The notes beneath the pieces are model-generated. The model saw only the letters and a program-made list of their open reading frames with translations. It was not told the origin of the DNA and made no database searches. Shown piece after piece: positions 60,061 through 64,000 of a DNA stretch of 64,000 nt. Every line of letters starts with the position of its first letter. The stretch's first letter is position 1. The stretch lies in the NCBI RefSeq assembly GCF_019047785.1, contig NZ_CP077290.1, forward strand, positions 2,666,001 to 2,730,000, written 5' to 3'. The position numbers were made by a program, and so were the translations under genes. The stretch comes from Enterobacter cancerogenus. Its GTDB lineage: Bacteria > Pseudomonadota > Gammaproteobacteria > Enterobacterales > Enterobacteriaceae.

Positions 60061-61053
60061 TTGGCCACAATGAAAGATGTCGCCCGCATGGCGGGCGTTT
60101 CTACGTCGACCGTCTCCCACGTTATTAATAACGATCGCTTCGTCAGCGAGGCGATTCGGGAAAAAGTCGAAGCGGCGGTAAAAGATCTCAACTATGCGCC
60201 TTCGGCGCTGGCGCGCAGCCTCAAGCTCAACCAGACGCGCACTATTGGTATGCTGATCACGGCCAGTACCAACCCTTTCTATTCTGAACTCGTGCGCGGC
60301 GTTGAACGCAGCTGCTTCGAACGCGGCTACAGCCTGGTGCTGTGCAATACCGAAGGCGACGAGCAGCGCATGAACCGTAACCTGGAGACGTTGATGCAAA
60401 AACGCGTCGACGGGCTACTGCTGCTGTGTACCGAGACGCACCAGCCGTCGAAAGAGATTATCCAGCGTTATCCGTCCATTCCCACGGTGATGATGGACTG
60501 GGCGCCGTTCGACGGCACCAGCGATCTGATCCAGGATAACTCCCTGCTGGGGGGCGATATGGCCACTCAGCATCTGATCAACAAAGGCTATACCCGCATC
60601 GCCTGCATCACCGGTCCGCTGGATAAAACCCCGGCGCGTTTGCGTCTGGAAGGGTATCTCGCGGCAATGGAGCGGGCGGGGCTTGCCATACCCGATGGCT
60701 ACCGGATCACCGGTGATTTCGAATTTAATGGCGGCTTCGAGGCAATGCAAACGCTGCTGGCACAAGCGGAGCGCCCGCAGGCGGTATTTATCGGTAACGA
60801 TGCGATGGCGTTTGGTGCCTATCAGGCGCTTTATCAGGCAGGATTGCGCGTGCCGGACGATATGGCGATCGTTGGCTACGATGACATCGAACTGGCGCGC
60901 TACATGACGCCGCCGCTGACCACGATTCATCAGCCAAAGGATGAGCTGGGCGAGCTGGCCATCGATGTCTTAATCCACCGTATGGCGCAGCCCACGCTGC
61001 AGCAGCAACGCCTGCAGCTTACTCCTGTTCTGATGGAACGCGGTTCGGTTTAG
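60061..61053 (+). CDS. rbsR: Ribose operon repressor RbsR
   Basis: LacI-family repressor, 330 residues. The start is a TTG codon with AGGGGT 5-7 nt upstream; the next ATG (60070) is three codons later and poorly spaced. HTH residues 4-23 ([20 protein letters not shown]), hinge [11 protein letters not shown], then the periplasmic-binding-like core with PFYSEL and NDAMAFGAY. Its last 35 bp overlap the convergent hsrA 3' end. Confidence 0.97.
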   Translation: MATMKDVARMAGVSTSTVSHVINNDRFVSEAIREKVEAAVKDLNYAPSALARSLKLNQTRTIGMLITASTNPFYSELVRGVERSCFERGYSLVLCNTEGDEQRMNRNLETLMQKRVDGLLLLCTETHQPSKEIIQRYPSIPTVMMDWAPFDGTSDLIQDNSLLGGDMATQHLINKGYTRIACITGPLDKTPARLRLEGYLAAMERAGLAIPDGYRITGDFEFNGGFEAMQTLLAQAERPQAVFIGNDAMAFGAYQALYQAGLRVPDDMAIVGYDDIELARYMTPPLTTIHQPKDELGELAIDVLIHRMAQPTLQQQRLQLTPVLMERGSV

Positions 61054-62452
61054 CCTTCGTTTTGTGGCGCTCTTTAATCAGGTTGCGGCCATCTTTGGGT
61101 TTTAGCAGCATAAAGACCAGCGCCGAAACGACGGTAAGTGCGCCCATGGTGATAAAGGTATAGTGGAACTGTTCCACCGTGTTGCTGCCGTCGAAGCCTT
61201 CATAAAAACGCAGCACGGCTGCACTTACGGCCACCCCCAGGCTTATCGACAGCTGTTGGGTCACCGCCAGCACGCTGTTGCCGCTGCTCGCGTTCTCGTC
61301 AGTCAGATCCGCAAGGGTAATGGTGTTCATTGAGGTGAACTGCGTCGACATCGCCATTCCCAGTACAAAGAGCGGCAGGATCAGCATCCAGACCGGCAGC
61401 GCGGCGGATTGTAGCGAGAACTGCGCAATCATCAGCCCGATAAACACCGTCACCCCAACCAGTGTCTTACGATAGCCAAACCAGCGCAGCACCTGCGTGA
61501 CGGTCGATTTCGCCAGAATCGAGCCCATCGCGGTGGGAGCCATCATGCATCCGGCGATCAACGCCGGGTAGCCAAAACCGACCTGCAGCATCAGCGGCAT
61601 TAAAAACGGAACGCATCCAGTGCCCAGACGTGAGGCAATATTCCCTGCGACGCCGACCGAGAAGGTGCGGGTATTAAAGAGGGACAGAGAGATCAGCGGC
61701 GTCGGGTGACGACGGGCATGACGTATATAAAGAAGGAACAGTAGAATACCGCTGAGGATGACGGACAGCGCCAGCCATGTCGCGACGATTTTCTCGCCAA
61801 ACAGTTCCATTCCGCTTGAGAACAGTACCAGGCTCAGGCCAAACAGGAAAAAACCACCCATGTCGAAGCTGCGCCGTGACGTGGTGAAGTTTGGCATGTA
61901 TTTTCGGGCATACAGCAGGCCGGCCACGCCAATCGGAATGTTAATCAGGAAGATCCAGTGCCAGCTCGCCCAGGTGACAAGCACACCGCCGAGTACCGGA
62001 CCCAGGATGGGGCCGACCAGCCCCGGCATGGTCACGAAGTTAAGAACCGGCAGCAGTTCGCTGCGCGGATAGGCGCGTAGCAATGCCAGACGCGCCACGG
62101 GCATCATCATCGCCCCGCCTATCCCCTGAAGGACGCGAAAGATAACCAGCTCCGTCAATGAGGTGGAGAGCGCGCAGGCCAGAGAGCCGAGCGTGAACAG
62201 CGTTACCGCCAGCATGAACACTTTACGGGTACCGAAGCGATCGGCCAGCCATCCGCTGACCGGGATCAGCATGGCGACGGTTAAGGTATAGCTAATGATG
62301 GCAGACTGCATCGCCAGCGGAGAGCGGTTAAGGCTTTGCGCAATGGCTGGTAGCGCGGTATTAAGGATGGTGGCATCCAGCGCTTGCATAAAGAACGCCA
62401 TGGCTGCAATCCACGGCAGCCCGGCCATACTGCGCGCTTTTTTCTCTGTCAT
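61019..62452 (-). CDS. hsrA: MFS transporter HsrA (YieO)
   Basis: DHA2-type 14-helix major facilitator exporter, 477 residues, close to E. coli HsrA. Landmarks: [26 protein letters not shown] in TM1 (motif D1), [12 protein letters not shown] loop (motif A), and [13 protein letters not shown] (motif C) in TM5. Substrate unknown. It overlaps yieP by 4 nt upstream, so the two form an operon, and rbsR at its 3' end. Confidence 0.92.
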   Translation of the reverse strand: MTEKKARSMAGLPWIAAMAFFMQALDATILNTALPAIAQSLNRSPLAMQSAIISYTLTVAMLIPVSGWLADRFGTRKVFMLAVTLFTLGSLACALSTSLTELVIFRVLQGIGGAMMMPVARLALLRAYPRSELLPVLNFVTMPGLVGPILGPVLGGVLVTWASWHWIFLINIPIGVAGLLYARKYMPNFTTSRRSFDMGGFFLFGLSLVLFSSGMELFGEKIVATWLALSVILSGILLFLLYIRHARRHPTPLISLSLFNTRTFSVGVAGNIASRLGTGCVPFLMPLMLQVGFGYPALIAGCMMAPTAMGSILAKSTVTQVLRWFGYRKTLVGVTVFIGLMIAQFSLQSAALPVWMLILPLFVLGMAMSTQFTSMNTITLADLTDENASSGNSVLAVTQQLSISLGVAVSAAVLRFYEGFDGSNTVEQFHYTFITMGALTVVSALVFMLLKPKDGRNLIKERHKTKAKPNRVPSEQE

Positions 62453-63156
62453 TTATTTACCTGCTGGTGGTCTGGTGCGGCGAGTAACGTCTGACATGCG
62501 CTCAGGGCACGTGGCCCGTCGCTATCCTGAATGGCATCGACAATGGCCTGATGCAAATCGAGCTTCACCACTTCGTTTTGGGTAATCGAGGTGAAGTAGG
62601 TGTGGTACACCGAGTGGAATAATGAGGCAAAGGAGGTCAGGAACGGATTGGCGCTCATCGCGTAAATATGTTCATGCCAGGCCATATCGACTTCTATCCA
62701 GCGCTCGCGATTGAAGTGCTTTTTAAGGAAGACCATCTCTTCCATTAAGGTATTGAGCTGCGCTTTTTGCTCCGCAGTGCCGAGCGTGGCGGCAAGAAAA
62801 CAGGCCTGAGGCTCAAGGCTGCTGCGCATCACCAGAAAATGATCCACGACCTGGTGGAAATTGTCTTCCGTCATCCACCATGACAGAAGCTCTTGATCGA
62901 GGAAGTTCCAGTTACTCTGAGGCATAACGCGCGTGCCGATTCGCGGACGGGGGAGAACCATTCCTTTTGCGGTTAACGTTTTCACCGCTTCGCGAACGGC
63001 GGTTCGGCTTACGCCAAACTGTTCGCCCAGCTCCATTTCACCCGGCAGGATGCAGCCAGGGGCATATTTGCCCGCTAAGATCAGCTGAGCCAGCTTTTCA
63101 GCCAGCACATACGATAAGTTTTTTTGTGCTGCCAGCTGCTGTGCGCTTAAGGGCAT
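62449..63156 (-). CDS. yieP: GntR/FadR-family regulator YieP
   Basis: FadR-subgroup transcription factor of 235 residues: [28 protein letters not shown] (about 38-62) and an FCD domain. About five residues longer than E. coli YieP with a different C-terminus ([11 protein letters not shown]). Its target set is poorly known; the coupling to hsrA suggests control of that exporter. Confidence 0.92.
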   Translation of the reverse strand: MPLSAQQLAAQKNLSYVLAEKLAQLILAGKYAPGCILPGEMELGEQFGVSRTAVREAVKTLTAKGMVLPRPRIGTRVMPQSNWNFLDQELLSWWMTEDNFHQVVDHFLVMRSSLEPQACFLAATLGTAEQKAQLNTLMEEMVFLKKHFNRERWIEVDMAWHEHIYAMSANPFLTSFASLFHSVYHTYFTSITQNEVVKLDLHQAIVDAIQDSDGPRALSACQTLLAAPDHQQVNK

Positions 63157-63267
63157 CGTTCTTATTCCTTAATTATTCATGCCGGTAATTATGCCATCTG
63201 AAGTGTGAATGTGGTTGCAGATACATCAAATAGAACAATTTGTAGCTTGGATTCACCGCTATTGGTG

Positions 63268-63333
63268 AAAAAAAACACGGTCGAAAACTTTTTTTAAATT
63301 TCCTCTTGTCACTTCAGAATAACTCCCTATAAT
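63268..63333 (+). promoter_or_regulatory. rRNA operon promoter P1 with UP element
   Basis: -35 TTGTCA (63306-63311), 16-bp spacer, -10 TATAAT (63328-63333), GC-rich discriminator GCGCCTCC and a start near 63341. An A/T-rich UP element occupies 63268-63304. The arrangement is diagnostic of enterobacterial rrn P1, controlled by growth rate, ppGpp/DksA and Fis. Confidence 0.92.
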
Positions 63334-63425
63334 GCGCCTCCACTGACACGGAACAATGGCTTACAGGCCGCCGGGTTAGCGGGGTTCAGCGATGAACGCC
63401 GGCAGAGAAAAGCGAAAATAAACGC

Positions 63426-63453
63426 TTGACTCTGAATGAGGAAAACGTATTAT
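63426..63453 (+). promoter_or_regulatory. rRNA operon promoter P2
   Basis: -35 TTGACT (63426-63431), 16-bp spacer, -10 TATTAT (63448-63453), 120 bp after P1, the usual P1-P2 spacing. Confidence 0.9.
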
Positions 63454-63463
63454 ACGGGACCTC

Positions 63464-63503
63464 GCAACGGTGAGCGAAAGCCGCGTTGCACTGCTCTTTA
63501 ACA
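63464..63503 (+). promoter_or_regulatory. rrn leader antitermination site (boxB and boxA)
   Basis: boxB hairpin GCAACGG...CCGCGTTGC (63464-63489) followed by boxA TGCTCTTTAACA (63492-63503). NusB/NusE loading at boxA prevents Rho termination in rRNA operons. The following 63504-63635 is the 5' leader that pairs with sequence beyond 16S for RNase III processing. Confidence 0.92.
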
Positions 63504-63635
63504 ATTTATCAGACAATCTGTGTGGGCACTCAAAGTGACATGGATTCTTAACGTCGCAAGACGAAAAATGAATACCAAGTCTCTGAGTGAACATACGTAA
63601 TTCATTACGAAGTTTAATTCACGAGCATCAAACTT

Positions 63636-64000
<365 letters not shown>

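Overview
The window is a stretch of enterobacterial chromosome around the replication origin. Protein sequences and gene order follow the Escherichia coli 83-85 min region very closely. The 16S rRNA 5' end (V1 loop with CACAGAGAGCTTGCTCTCGGG) and the absence of tnaCAB point to the Enterobacter cloacae complex or a close relative such as Lelliottia; genus is an inference, family is secure.

Layout. 1-3.5 kb: the D-galactonate operon dgoRKAD, leftward, with a pair of candidate DgoR operators; dgoD is cut by the window edge. 3.5-10.5 kb: yidA and the gyrB-recF-dnaN-dnaA block, leftward. 10.5-15 kb: a divergent promoter region, then rpmH-rnpA-yidD-yidC-mnmE, rightward. 15-21 kb: mdtL, yidZ, yieE, yieF (chrR), adeP and yieH. 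21-25.7 kb: the phosphate regulon operon pstSCAB-phoU, leftward, with a Pho box. 25.8-30.7 kb: a four-gene chaperone-usher fimbrial operon between pstS and glmS, next to the attTn7 position. 31-34.6 kb: glmU-glmS with an ERIC element inside the operon. 34.9-37.0 kb: an accessory PL9 pectate lyase gene with a KdgR-like operator, followed by an unannotated 23-codon ORF under two CRP-like sites. 37.3-44.3 kb: the complete atpIBEFHAGDC operon, leftward. 44.8-48.3 kb: rsmG, mnmG, oriC and mioC. 48.3-55 kb: asnC, asnA, viaA-ravA and kup. 55-61 kb: rbsDACBKR with two RbsR-type operators. 61-63.2 kb: hsrA and yieP. The window ends with an rRNA operon promoter region (P1, P2, boxB/boxA) and the first 365 nt of 16S rRNA.

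Functional themes are replication initiation and its control (oriC, dnaA, dnaN, gyrB, recF, mioC), ATP synthesis, cell wall precursor synthesis (glmUS), phosphate and ribose uptake, and sugar acid catabolism. The accessory part is small: the fimbrial operon and the pectate lyase plus small-ORF locus. REP/BIME palindromes, a CCCTCTCCC-type palindromic repeat and one ERIC element sit in the intergenic gaps. No prophage, insertion sequence, CRISPR array or tRNA gene was seen. The best candidates for something undescribed are the 23-residue ORF with tandem CRP-like sites at 37.0-37.2 kb and the KdgR-boxed pectate lyase inserted between atpC and glmU.
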